DNA of 64,000 bases, taken from Rhodococcus sp. Z13. Its GTDB lineage: Bacteria > Actinomycetota > Actinomycetes > Mycobacteriales > Mycobacteriaceae. Shown here in pieces: positions 41,767 through 51,150 of the stretch (position 1 is its first letter; every line of letters begins with the position of its first letter). The notes beneath the pieces were generated by a model that worked only from the letters and a program-made list of their open reading frames with translations, made no database searches and was not told the origin of the DNA. Both the position numbers and the translations under genes were made by a program. The stretch spans positions 1,532,352 to 1,596,351 of the forward strand of contig NZ_CP107551.1 of assembly GCF_025837095.1 (NCBI RefSeq), in the 5' to 3' direction.

Positions 41767-42618
41767 ATGAAACATTTCGGTCGGGGATTCGTCGGGGTTG
41801 CGGCGGGAGCCGCACTGCTGTCCACACTATTGGCCGCGCCCACCGTGGCCGCGGCGCCGGTACCGCCGGGACGGGCACCTTCGCAGTGCGTGTCCACCGT
41901 TCCGGTATCGGACATCGCCGCCCTCACGGATCCGCAGGGAATCGATACCTTCGACGACGCCCGGGCGCGCATCGCGGAACTGCGGCAGCTGCTCACCCGC
42001 AGCGACGACTACCGCGGCACCTTCGTGCTCGCCTTCGACGAGATCCTGGAGCTGACGGGCCCGACTCTCGACTCCGGCATCTACGACGACCCGGAGTGGG
42101 CCTCGGCGCTCGCGGTCGAGGTCGTGCGTCTCTACCTGTCCAGCTGGCACGAGTACGTCACCGGTGGCACACCGGCACCACACTGGGCGAACGCCCTCGC
42201 CCTGGCCGAGCAGTGCGACCGCAGCCCGGGCCGGATCCTGCTCGGCTCGATCGTCGCCCATCTGGTGATCGACTTCCCGGAAGCCCTCGTCACCATCGGC
42301 TCCACCCCGCAGCACACCCGCGACTTCTACACCTTCGGTGAAGCACTCGTCGATGCCGCACCGGCCATCGCGAGCGAGTTCGACGCGACCTACGGCGTCG
42401 ACCTCGGCCCGTTCTTCACCGGCTGGTTCGCCGGCAACCTGTTCGGGAAGACGGAGACGACCACCTTCATGTTCCAGTCGGCCCGAACCGCCGCGTGGGT
42501 GAACAACTTCGGTCTGCAGAACCCCGCCACCGCCGGCGTCACTCGCATCGAGATGAACCTCGCGGTCGACGCCGCGTCCGTCGTCCTCGACGGGATGGAG
42601 CAGACCGGCATCATCTGA
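41767..42618 (+). CDS. Secreted protein, DUF5995-like (283 aa)
   Basis: N-terminal Sec signal peptide (MKHFGRGFVGVAAGAALLST, then an Ala-rich end; cleavage likely after AAA near residue 30). The mature helical protein has AHLVIDFPEAL and FFTGWFAGNLFG as marked features. I assign it to DUF5995 from memory; no function is known for that family. It has a strong leaderless promoter and is convergent with the AroE-like gene, four bases between stops. Confidence 0.65.
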   Translation: MKHFGRGFVGVAAGAALLSTLLAAPTVAAAPVPPGRAPSQCVSTVPVSDIAALTDPQGIDTFDDARARIAELRQLLTRSDDYRGTFVLAFDEILELTGPTLDSGIYDDPEWASALAVEVVRLYLSSWHEYVTGGTPAPHWANALALAEQCDRSPGRILLGSIVAHLVIDFPEALVTIGSTPQHTRDFYTFGEALVDAAPAIASEFDATYGVDLGPFFTGWFAGNLFGKTETTTFMFQSARTAAWVNNFGLQNPATAGVTRIEMNLAVDAASVVLDGMEQTGII

Positions 42619-42622
42619 TCGT

Positions 42623-43441
42623 TCAGGAGCGGGAGTACTCCGACGCGCGGCGGATCTGGTCGCGCGTCGGGGTCACCCCGGTGTAGAGCTCGAACTGCAG
42701 GGCCGCCTGCAGGGCGATCACCTCGTCCCCGGTGATCACCGGGACACCGCATTCGCGGGCGTATCGCACGAGCGGGGTGTCCGGGGGCATCGCCACCACG
42801 TCGAAGACGGTCGCGGCCGCCGCCACCGCCTCGCGGGGGACCGGTAGATCCTCCGACTCCGCTCCGCCCGCCATCCCGATCGGGGTGGCGTTGACGATCA
42901 GGCCCGGCGCGAGACCCTCCGCGTCGGATCGCCACGTGTAGCCGTACTTGCGGGCGAGGGCCCGTCCCGCCCCCTCGTTGCGGGCCAGCACCGTTCCTTC
43001 GTCGAAACCGTTGTGCCGCAACGCCGCCGTCACCGCCTTCGCCATCCCGCCGCTGCCCACCACCGTGACCGGCAGGGACGGGTCGACGCGGTGTTCGACG
43101 AGCAGGTCGCTCACCGCCTGGTAATCGGTGTTGTAGGCGTGCAGGACGCCGTCCTCGTTGACAATCGTGTTCACCGACTCGATGGCCCGCGCCGAATCGT
43201 GCAGGACGTCGACGAGGGGCAGTACCGCTTCCTTGAACGGCATCGACACCCCGGCGCCCCGGATACCGAGTCCGCGGATCCCGGCCACCGCGTCCTCGAT
43301 GTTCGCGGGCGCGAAGGCCTTGTAGACGAAGTCGAGTCCGAGTTCCTCGTAGAGGAAGTTGTGGAACCGTGTGCCGATGTTGCTGGGGCGACCCGACATC
43401 GAGATGCACAGGCGGGTGTCCTTGGAGATGCGTTCGAGCAT
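42623..43441 (-). CDS. Shikimate 5-dehydrogenase-like protein (272 aa)
   Basis: AroE fold: the substrate domain has SMSGRPSNIGTRFHNFL and GAGVSMPFKEAVLPLVD (catalytic Lys), SVNTIVNEDGVLHAYNTDY (catalytic Asp), and the NADP domain begins VTVVGSGGMAKAV. The normal S-x-S shikimate-binding segment is present in variant form (SMSGRPS), as in the YdiB/AroE-like paralogues, so it may not be the biosynthetic shikimate enzyme. ATG at 43441. No other aro genes adjoin. Confidence 0.85.
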   Translation of the reverse strand: MLERISKDTRLCISMSGRPSNIGTRFHNFLYEELGLDFVYKAFAPANIEDAVAGIRGLGIRGAGVSMPFKEAVLPLVDVLHDSARAIESVNTIVNEDGVLHAYNTDYQAVSDLLVEHRVDPSLPVTVVGSGGMAKAVTAALRHNGFDEGTVLARNEGAGRALARKYGYTWRSDAEGLAPGLIVNATPIGMAGGAESEDLPVPREAVAAAATVFDVVAMPPDTPLVRYARECGVPVITGDEVIALQAALQFELYTGVTPTRDQIRRASEYSRS

Positions 43442-43489
43442 CCCTTCACGGTACCCAGGGAGTAGCCAGGGAGTAGTTCGAACATCTCC

Positions 43490-44197
43490 TCACGGGCACG
43501 ATCCGGCCACCTCGCTCAGCACGCGGTGATCCGCGGCCGTGACCGGCAGCGCGTAGCGCACCGCCACGGTGAGATACCGCCCGGCGAACCAGCAGCGGTA
43601 ACCGGCGGCCGGCGGCAACCACTGCGCGGGTGTGCGATCGCCCTTGTCGATATTGGCCTGCCCGTCCACCGCGACGAGGTTGTAGGTGATGTCGTTGGCG
43701 AACTGCCGCCGCCGGTCGGCGGGCCAGCGCGCCGCACCCAGATCCCACGCCGCCGCGAGCGGATAGATGTGGTCGATGTGCACCGCCTGCGCCTCGGCGC
43801 GCCGGAACTCCACGCGCGCACCGGTGTACGGGTCGTGCAGCACCCCGGAGAGCACCACGCAGTCGCCGCTGCCCGGTCGGAGGACGGGGGAGCGGAGGTC
43901 GCGGGCGAGCACCTCGTTGCGGGTGTCGCAGCCGTCGCGCCCACCGGCACCCGGATGATCGTCGGACCAGGCAGGACCGAACACGCACCCCTCACCCGGG
44001 CCGCAACCACGCTCGTAACCCGGCACCTCCGGGCGCTCGGCCACCACGTCCACCTGTGCGAGCAGGGCGTGGATCGCGGCCCGGTCCGGGCTGCCCGGCA
44101 CCGCATCGGTGTCCGTACCCAGGTTGTCCCAGGACCAGGACACCACCACCGCGACCAGTACCGCCGTCACCCACCCCGCCGTGTTCCCCCCACGCAC
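43490..44197 (-). CDS. Secreted HNH endonuclease-family protein, DUF1524/GmrSD C-type (235 aa)
   Basis: An N-terminal hydrophobic segment (TAGWVTAVLVAVVVSWSW) acts as signal or anchor. The nuclease core is VHIDHIYPLAAAWDLGA (Asp-His of the HNH), NDITYNLVAVDGQANIDKGD and APQWLP-like AQWLPPAAGYRCWFAGRY. This secreted HNH group is common in actinobacteria and probably degrades extracellular nucleic acid; no partner or immunity gene is beside it. GTG at 44197. Confidence 0.85.
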   Translation of the reverse strand: MRGGNTAGWVTAVLVAVVVSWSWDNLGTDTDAVPGSPDRAAIHALLAQVDVVAERPEVPGYERGCGPGEGCVFGPAWSDDHPGAGGRDGCDTRNEVLARDLRSPVLRPGSGDCVVLSGVLHDPYTGARVEFRRAEAQAVHIDHIYPLAAAWDLGAARWPADRRRQFANDITYNLVAVDGQANIDKGDRTPAQWLPPAAGYRCWFAGRYLTVAVRYALPVTAADHRVLSEVAGSCP

Positions 44198-44251
44198 GCG
44201 GGCATCCTGACACGACCTCCCGACAGCGCCGGACCGGATACGGGACGGGTC

Positions 44252-45178
44252 TCAACGGATCGTCAGCACGACCTTGCCTCGGGCGTGCCCCGCCTCGACG
44301 ATCGCGAGCGCTTCTCCCGCCTCGCGCAGTGGCCACGTCCGCTCGATGTGCGGGACGAGCAGACCGCGGACCACGAGCCCGGCCACCCGCTCGAACACCT
44401 CGCGGCTACGGCGCCGGGTGATCCCCGAACCGCCCAGGGCCGTCGCCCGTGCGGGATCCGCGATGCTCACGAGCCGCCCAGGATCGCGCGACAGTCCTGC
44501 CGTCCGGTCCAGCACCTCCCCGCCCACGAGATCGACGATCGCGGTCACCGCACCGCACCGTTCGGCCGCCTCGGCCACCCGACTCTCGAAGCCGTCCCCG
44601 GACTCGATCCACGTGCCGCCGTCGGCTCCGACGAGATCGCGCTTGCCCGCGCTCGCCACCCCGAGCACCGCCGCACCCGTGGCGTGCGCCAGCTGGGTGA
44701 CTGCGGACCCGACACCGCCCCCGGCGCCGAGCACGAGCACGGTGTCCGCGTCGACGATCCCGAGGTGCTCGACGATGTCGAAGGCGGTCCCCGCCGCCAC
44801 GGGGATGGTGGCCGCCACCTCGAAGGACACCTCCGCGGGCTTGTGGGCCGTCCCGGTCGCGTCGAGGAGTGTGTACTCGGTGTATCCGCCGAAGCCCGCG
44901 GCGGTGGCGCCGAAGACCACGTCGCCGACGGCGAAGCCCGACACGTCCTCACCGACGGCGGTGACCACCCCGGACACCTCCCGCCCGAACACCGCGGGGA
45001 AGCTCACCGGCACGGTGTTCCGCCGCAGGCCGGCCCGCACCTTCCAGTCGGCCGGGTTCACACCCGCCGCGTGCACGGCGACCAGCAGTTGTCCCGGTCC
45101 GGGCGCGGGAACGTCCACCTCGAGCAGGTCCTGGGTCTCCGGACCGCCGTGGTCCACGAAGCCGTACGCGAGTGCCAT
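44252..45178 (-). CDS. NADP-dependent quinone oxidoreductase / zinc-less MDR alcohol dehydrogenase (308 aa)
   Basis: Medium-chain reductase of the quinone oxidoreductase group: AAGVNPADWKVRAGL and FGREVSGVVTAVGEDVSGFAVGDVVFGAT in the GroES-like domain, VLVLGAGGGVGSAVTQLA nucleotide motif. No structural zinc Cys cluster. ATG at 45178; the in-frame extension to 45460 lies over the helicase start and is rejected. Divergent to helZ with 49 bases between starts. Confidence 0.88.
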   Translation of the reverse strand: MALAYGFVDHGGPETQDLLEVDVPAPGPGQLLVAVHAAGVNPADWKVRAGLRRNTVPVSFPAVFGREVSGVVTAVGEDVSGFAVGDVVFGATAAGFGGYTEYTLLDATGTAHKPAEVSFEVAATIPVAAGTAFDIVEHLGIVDADTVLVLGAGGGVGSAVTQLAHATGAAVLGVASAGKRDLVGADGGTWIESGDGFESRVAEAAERCGAVTAIVDLVGGEVLDRTAGLSRDPGRLVSIADPARATALGGSGITRRRSREVFERVAGLVVRGLLVPHIERTWPLREAGEALAIVEAGHARGKVVLTIR

Positions 45179-45227
45179 GGGACCCAGCCTGCCATCGCGG
45201 TCTCCCACGGCTGGCACGATGGTGGGC

Positions 45228-48035
45228 ATGTTGCACGGGCTGTGGTCACCGGGATCCGGCCTGATGCTGTGGTGGGACCCGGTCGGCGATCCCGATCCCG
45301 AGGACCTGCCGTCGGCGGTCCGCCGGTGGATCGACCGGCCGTTCCGCCACTGCATCGAGCTGACCTTCCCCGGCGATGCCGAATCCCGCACGGTGCCCGC
45401 CGTCGCGGTCGCACCGCCCGAGGCCGCCGAACTCCTGCTCGACCTCCCACGCCGACCCAAGGGCGTGGGCGGCGACCTGCGCTATCTCGCCCACGTGGCG
45501 CGCGGCATCGAACGCTGGGCGCAGGCCGGACGCGTCGCCCCCGAACTCGTGCGCGCCGAGAAGCAGTGGTGGGCACGGTGGCGACTGCTCGGCGGGGAGA
45601 AGACCCGCGCGTGGTCGGCGGAACTCGCCGCCGCGATGCCCCCGGTGCAGCGGCAGCTCGGCCGCCCCGTCGACCTGCTCGACGACCTGTGCCGCGAGCT
45701 CACCGACCCCATCGTGCGGGGACTGCACGGCCCGTCGACCTCCCTGCACCCCCTGATCGCGGCGCTGGCGGAGGGCACCCCGCATCCGCGCGGCACCCAG
45801 CGCATGGCCGACGCGCTCGAGGAGTGGCGGGCCAGTCTCGCCGGCTACGAACCCGATCTGGTGCTGCGCCTCGTCGAACCGGACGACACCGACGACGACA
45901 TCGGCGCCGACGCCCTGTGGCGGCTCGAGGTGTGCCTGCGCAGCGAGGGCCGGCCGCCGATGCCGCTGCCGGTGGAGAAGACCGACCCGCACCTGCTGCA
46001 GATCGGTCACCGCAAACTGCTGGTCGCGCTGAACGCCTATCCGCGCCTGCAGGACGTGCCCCGCGACCCGGCGAGCCTCGACCTGCTGCTGCCCACCCCG
46101 GTCGTCGTCGACCTCGTCGAGCACGGTGCCCGTTCGCTCGACGCCGCAGGCATCGCCGTGCTGCTGCCGCGCGCGTGGGCGACCCTCGATCCGTCCCTGC
46201 GCCTGCAGGTCGACTCGCCGGTCGCGCCCGTGAGCACCGACGACAGCGTCGTGGGCATGAACGCGATCGTGTCCTACGAATGGCAACTCGCAGTCGGCGA
46301 CATGCTGCTCACCCCCTCGGAGATGGAGCAGCTGGTCGCGGCCAACAGCGACCTGGTGAAACTGCGCGGCAAGTGGGTGCGTGCCGACGCGGAGGCCCTC
46401 GCCCGCGCCGCCCGCTACGTGAATGCGCACTCCGTGCGCGAGGGCACGCTCGGCTCGCTGTTCGCCCAGTTCACCGGCGACGACCCGCCCCCGGCCGAGG
46501 TCACCGAGATCACCGCGTCGGGCTGGATCGAGACCCTGCTGGACGGGCGGGCTCATCCCGAACCCGTGCCGGTCCCGGCGGGGCTGAAGGCCGAACTGCG
46601 GCCCTACCAGCAGCGCGGCCTCGACTGGCTGGCCTTCATGAGCCGGCTCGGTCTCGGTGCGGTGCTGGCCGACGACATGGGCCTGGGCAAGACCATCCAG
46701 GTGCTGGCACTGCTCGCACACGAACGCGAGTCCGGCATCGAGGGGCCACCCACCCTGCTGGTGTGCCCGATGTCGGTGGTGGGCAACTGGCAGCGCGAGG
46801 CCGAACGGTTCGTGCCCGACCTGCGGGTGTACGTCCACCACGGTGCGCAGCGGCTGCGCGGACCGGCCCTGGCGGAGACGGCGGCCGGTCACGACCTGGT
46901 GGTCACCACCTATGCGATCGCGGCCCGCGACGTCGCCCAGCTGGCGGCCCTGTCCTGGCGGCGGGTGGTGCTCGACGAGGCCCAGCACGTGAAGAACACC
47001 GCGACCGCCCAGTCCCGCGCCACTCGCGCGATCCCCGCCGCGCACCGCGTCGCGCTCACCGGCACCCCGGTGGAGAACCGGCTCGAGGAGTTGCGGGCCG
47101 TGCTGGACTTCGTGAACCCCTCCCTGCTGGGCAGCGCGGCGTCGTTCCGGGCCCGCTTCGCCGTCCCCATCGAGCGCGACCACGACGCCGTCGCCGCGGC
47201 CCGGCTGCGCGCGCTGTCGGCGCCGTTCGTGATGCGCCGCGTCAAGACCGATCCCGACGTGATCTCGGACCTGCCGGAGAAGTTCGAGCAGACGGTCCGG
47301 GCCAACCTCACGGCGGAGCAGGCGGCGCTGTACCGGGCCGTCGTCGACGACATGATGCAGCGCATCCGTGACGAGGAGGGTATGGCCCGCAAGGGTGCCG
47401 TGCTCGCCGCCCTGACCCGTCTGAAACAGGTGTGCAACCATCCGGCGCAGTATCTCGGCGACGGGTCGCCGGTGCTGCGCCGCGGCCGGCACCGCTCGGG
47501 CAAGCTCGCGCTGGTCGAGGACATCGTCGAGTCGGTGCTCGCGGACGGCGAGAAGGTGCTGATGTTCACCCAGTTCCGGGAGTTCGGCGAACTCGTCGTC
47601 CCGTATCTCGAGGAACGGTTCGCGACGACGGTGCCGTTCCTGCACGGCGGGGTGTCCAAGACCCGCCGCGACGCGATGGTCGCCGAGTTCCAGGGCGAGG
47701 GCGGCCCACCGATCATGCTGCTCTCGCTCAAGGCGGGTGGTACCGGACTGAACCTGACCGCGGCCAATCACGTGGTGCACCTGGACCGCTGGTGGAATCC
47801 GGCGGTGGAGAACCAGGCCACCGACCGCGCGTTCCGTATCGGGCAGCGCCGCGACGTGCAGGTCCGCAAACTGGTGTGCGTGGGAACCGTGGAGGAACGG
47901 ATCGACGAGATGCTCACGGGTAAACAGGAACTCGCCGACATCGTGGTCGGTGCGGGGGAGAACTGGATCACCGAGCTGTCCACCGAGCAACTGCAGTCCC
48001 TGCTCGCCCTCGGTGACGAGGCGGTGGGCGACTGA
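45228..48035 (+). CDS. helZ: SNF2-family DEAD/DEAH helicase, HelZ-like (935 aa)
   Basis: ATP-dependent DNA translocase. The N-terminal 440 residues are a bacterial-SNF2-associated region (DUF3670-like, LRSEGRPPMPLPVEK). The ATPase core has LADDMGLGKTIQ (about residue 482), LVCPMSVVGNWQREA, VVLDEAQHVKN (about 583), ALTGTPVENRLEEL, and C-terminal MFTQFREFGELV, LLSLKAGGTGLNLT, DRAFRIGQ motifs. It resembles mycobacterial HelZ. ATG at 45228 with CACGAT nine bases earlier is probably leaderless; an ATG at 45219 is in frame. Coupled to the SWIM gene. Confidence 0.93.
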   Translation: MLHGLWSPGSGLMLWWDPVGDPDPEDLPSAVRRWIDRPFRHCIELTFPGDAESRTVPAVAVAPPEAAELLLDLPRRPKGVGGDLRYLAHVARGIERWAQAGRVAPELVRAEKQWWARWRLLGGEKTRAWSAELAAAMPPVQRQLGRPVDLLDDLCRELTDPIVRGLHGPSTSLHPLIAALAEGTPHPRGTQRMADALEEWRASLAGYEPDLVLRLVEPDDTDDDIGADALWRLEVCLRSEGRPPMPLPVEKTDPHLLQIGHRKLLVALNAYPRLQDVPRDPASLDLLLPTPVVVDLVEHGARSLDAAGIAVLLPRAWATLDPSLRLQVDSPVAPVSTDDSVVGMNAIVSYEWQLAVGDMLLTPSEMEQLVAANSDLVKLRGKWVRADAEALARAARYVNAHSVREGTLGSLFAQFTGDDPPPAEVTEITASGWIETLLDGRAHPEPVPVPAGLKAELRPYQQRGLDWLAFMSRLGLGAVLADDMGLGKTIQVLALLAHERESGIEGPPTLLVCPMSVVGNWQREAERFVPDLRVYVHHGAQRLRGPALAETAAGHDLVVTTYAIAARDVAQLAALSWRRVVLDEAQHVKNTATAQSRATRAIPAAHRVALTGTPVENRLEELRAVLDFVNPSLLGSAASFRARFAVPIERDHDAVAAARLRALSAPFVMRRVKTDPDVISDLPEKFEQTVRANLTAEQAALYRAVVDDMMQRIRDEEGMARKGAVLAALTRLKQVCNHPAQYLGDGSPVLRRGRHRSGKLALVEDIVESVLADGEKVLMFTQFREFGELVVPYLEERFATTVPFLHGGVSKTRRDAMVAEFQGEGGPPIMLLSLKAGGTGLNLTAANHVVHLDRWWNPAVENQATDRAFRIGQRRDVQVRKLVCVGTVEERIDEMLTGKQELADIVVGAGENWITELSTEQLQSLLALGDEAVGD

Positions 48036-48793
48036 TGGCCCGCACCGGACGTTTCGGCAGCGCCCACCGGCTCGACGGCGGCATCGACACCCGGGGCCGC
48101 CGCGGCGCGCTCGGACGCAACTGGTGGTCGAAGGAGCTGCTGTCGGCGATGGAGCAGACCGCCGACAAGGGCCGGCTCACCCGGGGCCGGCAGTATGCGC
48201 GCGCGGGGCAGGTGCTGACCCTGCGGATCGAACCGGGTGTCGCGCTCGGGGAGGTGCAAGGTAGTCAGCTGACCCCGTTCTCGGCCTCGGTGCAGGTGCG
48301 CAGGCTCGACGAGGACGCCGTCGCCGAACTCGTGGACCGGGTCCGCTCGTCCCCGGGCATGCTCGCGCGGCTCGCCGCCGGGATCCTGCCGGAGGAACTG
48401 GGGCCGCTGCTGCTGCCGCGCCGCGCCGGTGAACTCGACTTCGACTGCACCTGTCCCGACGACGGGTGGCCCTGCAAGCACGCCGCCGCCGTCGCGTTCC
48501 TGCTGGCCGAACAGGTCGACGAGGATCCGCTCGCGGTGCTGACCCTGCGGGGGGTGGACCTGACGACCCTGATCGGCGGCACCGAGGAGACCGCCGACGA
48601 GCCTGGGGACGACGAGGATTTCTACGGTGACGACACCGAGTTGCCGGAGCTGCCCGTGGAGCGGTTCCGGCCGGCGACCGAGGACCTCGACCCGATGCTG
48701 CTGCGCCGGGCGTTGCGTGCCGGTGGCACCGACGAGGCCGTGGTGATCCGCGCGCTCACCGATCTCGAGGACCTGTACCGCCGAATGCGGTGA
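48035..48793 (+). CDS. SWIM zinc-finger protein, partner of the SNF2 helicase (252 aa)
   Basis: SWIM motif C-x-C-x(n)-C-x-H in FDCTCPDDGWPCKHAAAVAF (about residues 140-160), a zinc site found in SNF2/MuDR proteins. The rest is Arg/Asp-rich with no other domain. Its ATG overlaps the helZ stop by one base. SWIM-SNF2 gene pairs are common in bacteria, so the two products probably act together on DNA, in a role not yet defined. Confidence 0.9.
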   Translation: MARTGRFGSAHRLDGGIDTRGRRGALGRNWWSKELLSAMEQTADKGRLTRGRQYARAGQVLTLRIEPGVALGEVQGSQLTPFSASVQVRRLDEDAVAELVDRVRSSPGMLARLAAGILPEELGPLLLPRRAGELDFDCTCPDDGWPCKHAAAVAFLLAEQVDEDPLAVLTLRGVDLTTLIGGTEETADEPGDDEDFYGDDTELPELPVERFRPATEDLDPMLLRRALRAGGTDEAVVIRALTDLEDLYRRMR

Positions 48794-48932
48794 CCCGCTG
48801 GTGCTGCGCAATCGTGCGGCTGCCGCTGCCGCTGCCGGAAGCGGTTGTGTGTCCCGCCCGAGGGGTATGCCTGCGCGGGTGGAGGCGACGACGGTCGTGC
48901 CACGGAGAGCCGAACCCCCGAGTGGAGGATCC

Positions 48933-49457
48933 ATGGGTACACCCGTACGAGAGATGACCGACGCGGTCCGCGACGAGGCCGAGACCTACCGGAACGGGGA
49001 GGACCGCCCGCTCGGCGGTTACGCGGTGCTCATGTCCGTGTACCTGACGATCGTGTCGGTGCTCGGCGGTGTCGCGGCCCGACGCGGACGTGCGATGCCG
49101 CGGCCGGACACCGGGGATCTCGTCGTCACCGCGCTCGCGAGCCACAAGATCTCCCGCATCGTCAGCAAGGCGGCGGTGACCAGCCCGGTGCGGGCCCCGT
49201 TCACGCGATACGAGGAACCGGGTGGGCCGGCCGAGGTGATGGAGCAGCCGCGAACCTCGTCGCGGGTCCGGCACGCTGTGGGGGAGCTGCTGGCGTGCCC
49301 GTTCTGTCTGGACCTGTGGGTGGTGACGGCCCTGGTCTTCGGCCGGGTCCACGCGCCGAACCTCACTCGGCTGGTGGCGGGCTCCTTCGCCGCCCTGACC
49401 GGCGCCGACTTCCTGCACCTGGCCTACGCGAAGGCGCAGCAGATCGCCGAGGGCTGA
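48933..49457 (+). CDS. DUF1360 membrane protein (174 aa)
   Basis: Has the DUF1360 signature LLACPFCLDLWV (C-P-F-C-x-x-x-W) at about residue 120, preceded by ASHKISRIVSKAAVTSPVRAPFTRYEEP, and hydrophobic segments near residues 30-48 and 118-138. ATG at 48933 follows GGAGG. Function unknown. It lies downstream of the SWIM gene, with 139 bases that hold no obvious terminator. Confidence 0.85.
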   Translation: MGTPVREMTDAVRDEAETYRNGEDRPLGGYAVLMSVYLTIVSVLGGVAARRGRAMPRPDTGDLVVTALASHKISRIVSKAAVTSPVRAPFTRYEEPGGPAEVMEQPRTSSRVRHAVGELLACPFCLDLWVVTALVFGRVHAPNLTRLVAGSFAALTGADFLHLAYAKAQQIAEG

Positions 49458-49500
49458 CCGGTTCGTGGCCCCGACCGGACGGATCGGCGGAGTGTGACGG

Positions 49501-49530
49501 TAGACATACGTGGACTTCCAACTATAGGAT
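49501..49530 (+). promoter_or_regulatory. Candidate promoter of the valine/isobutyrate operon
   Basis: TAGACA (49501-49506) and TAGGAT (49525-49530) with an 18-base spacer (or TATAGG at 49523) lie about 75 bases upstream of the mmsA ATG. The region is A/T-richer than its surroundings. Confidence 0.5.
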
Positions 49531-49607
49531 GAGCGAAGACTTCGGGCCGTCGCGCCCGTACGCCCATCTGTACACAGACCGCACTCCAGCAAAGGACGGG
49601 TTCGGAC

Positions 49608-51140
49608 ATGAGCGTTCGAGAACTCACCCACTTCGTCGGCGGACAGCACGTCGCCGGCACCTCCGGCCGCTTCGCCGACGTCTTCGACCCCAACACCGGC
49701 GAGGTCCAGGCGCGCGTCCCGCTCGCCACCCGCGCCGAGGTCGAGGCCGCCATCGCCAATGCTGAAGAGGCGCAGAAGGAATGGGCCTCGTGGAACCCGC
49801 AGAAGCGCGTCCGCGTGCTGATGCGTTTCCTGCAGCTCGCGCAGGACAACATGGACGAGCTCGCCCGCCTGCTGTCGAGCGAGCACGGCAAGACCATCCC
49901 CGACGCCAAGGGTGACATCCAGCGCGGCCTCGAGGTCGTCGAGGTCGCCCTCGGCGCCCCGCACCTGCTCAAGGGCGAGTACACCGAGTCCGCCGGCACC
50001 GGCATCGACGTCTACTCGATGCGGCAGCCGCTCGGCGTCGTCGCCGGCATCACCCCGTTCAACTTCCCGGCGATGATCCCGTTGTGGAAAGCCGCCCCGG
50101 CCCTCGCCTGCGGTAACGCCTTCGTGCTCAAGCCTTCCGAGCGCGACCCCTCCGTCCCGCTGCGCCTGGCCGAGCTGTTCCTCGAGGCCGGCCTGCCCGC
50201 CGGTGTGTTCAACGTCGTCAACGGCGACAAGGAGTCCGTCGACGTCCTGCTCGACGACCGGCGCATCAAGGCGATCGGCTTCGTCGGCTCCACCCCGATC
50301 GCGCAGTACATCTACGAGACGGCCGCGAAGAACGGCAAGCGCGCGCAGTGCTTCGGCGGCGCGAAGAACCACGCGATCATCATGCCCGACGCCGACCTCG
50401 ACCAGGTCGCCGACGCTCTCGTCGGTGCGGCCTACGGCTCGGCAGGCGAGCGCTGCATGGCGCTGTCCGTCGCCGTGCCCGTCGGTGAGGAGACCGCCGA
50501 CCGCCTCGTCGCCAAGCTCGTCGAGCGCATCGCCGACCTGCGCATCGGCACCAGCTTCGACGAGAAGGCCGACTTCGGCCCGCTCGTGACCGCCGCCGCC
50601 CGCGACCGCGTCCACGACTACATCGCCAAGGGCATCGAGGAGGGCGCCGAACTCGTCGTCGACGGACGCGATTTCGTGCTCGAGGGCCACGAGAACGGCT
50701 TCTTCTCCGGCGCGACCCTGTTCGACAAGGTCACCACCGACATGTCGATCTACACCGACGAGATCTTCGGTCCCGTCCTGTCGGTCGTGCGCGCCCGCGA
50801 CTACGAGCACGCCCTGCGCCTGCCCACCGAGCACGAGTACGGCAACGGCGTGGCGATCTTCACCCGCGACGGCGACACCGCCCGCGACTTCGTCTCCCGC
50901 GTCCAGGTCGGCATGGTCGGCGTCAACGTCCCGATCCCGGTGCCGATCGCCTACTACACCTTCGGTGGCTGGAAGGCCTCCGGCTTCGGCGACCTCAACC
51001 AGCACGGCCCCGACGCCTTCCGCTTCTACACCAAGACCAAGACGGTCACGCAGCGCTGGCCCTCCGGTGTCAAGGAAGGCGACCTCGAGGGTGCCCACGT
51101 CGCCGACACCGACCACTTCGTCATCCCGACGATGGACTAG
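49608..51140 (+). CDS. mmsA: CoA-acylating methylmalonate-semialdehyde dehydrogenase (510 aa)
   Basis: Converts methylmalonate semialdehyde (from valine) to propionyl-CoA and CO2 with NAD and CoA. ALDH fold: PFNFPAMIPLWKAAPALACGN, FVGSTPIAQYIYETA, QCFGGAKNHAIIMPDADLD, nucleophile Cys in [21 protein letters not shown]. The GERCMA and FGGAKNH sequences are MmsA-specific. ATG at 49608. First gene of a five-gene operon; the acyl-CoA dehydrogenase starts ten bases after its stop. Confidence 0.95.
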   Translation: MSVRELTHFVGGQHVAGTSGRFADVFDPNTGEVQARVPLATRAEVEAAIANAEEAQKEWASWNPQKRVRVLMRFLQLAQDNMDELARLLSSEHGKTIPDAKGDIQRGLEVVEVALGAPHLLKGEYTESAGTGIDVYSMRQPLGVVAGITPFNFPAMIPLWKAAPALACGNAFVLKPSERDPSVPLRLAELFLEAGLPAGVFNVVNGDKESVDVLLDDRRIKAIGFVGSTPIAQYIYETAAKNGKRAQCFGGAKNHAIIMPDADLDQVADALVGAAYGSAGERCMALSVAVPVGEETADRLVAKLVERIADLRIGTSFDEKADFGPLVTAAARDRVHDYIAKGIEEGAELVVDGRDFVLEGHENGFFSGATLFDKVTTDMSIYTDEIFGPVLSVVRARDYEHALRLPTEHEYGNGVAIFTRDGDTARDFVSRVQVGMVGVNVPIPVPIAYYTFGGWKASGFGDLNQHGPDAFRFYTKTKTVTQRWPSGVKEGDLEGAHVADTDHFVIPTMD

Positions 51141-51150
51141 GCGGTCGTCG

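Noticed and set aside
43490-44197. Secreted HNH protein as a toxin of an interbacterial system
   Set aside because: There is no immunity gene, secretion signal of type VII or toxin-delivery domain next to it; it looks like a stand-alone secreted nuclease.
43526-47371. 1281-aa open frame on the plus strand
   Set aside because: It runs antisense to the HNH and quinone-oxidoreductase genes and then in a wrong frame through helZ. The Arg/Pro-rich translation is a high-GC artefact.
45246-47990. 914-aa open frame on the minus strand
   Set aside because: Exact antisense of helZ, with no recognisable motif.
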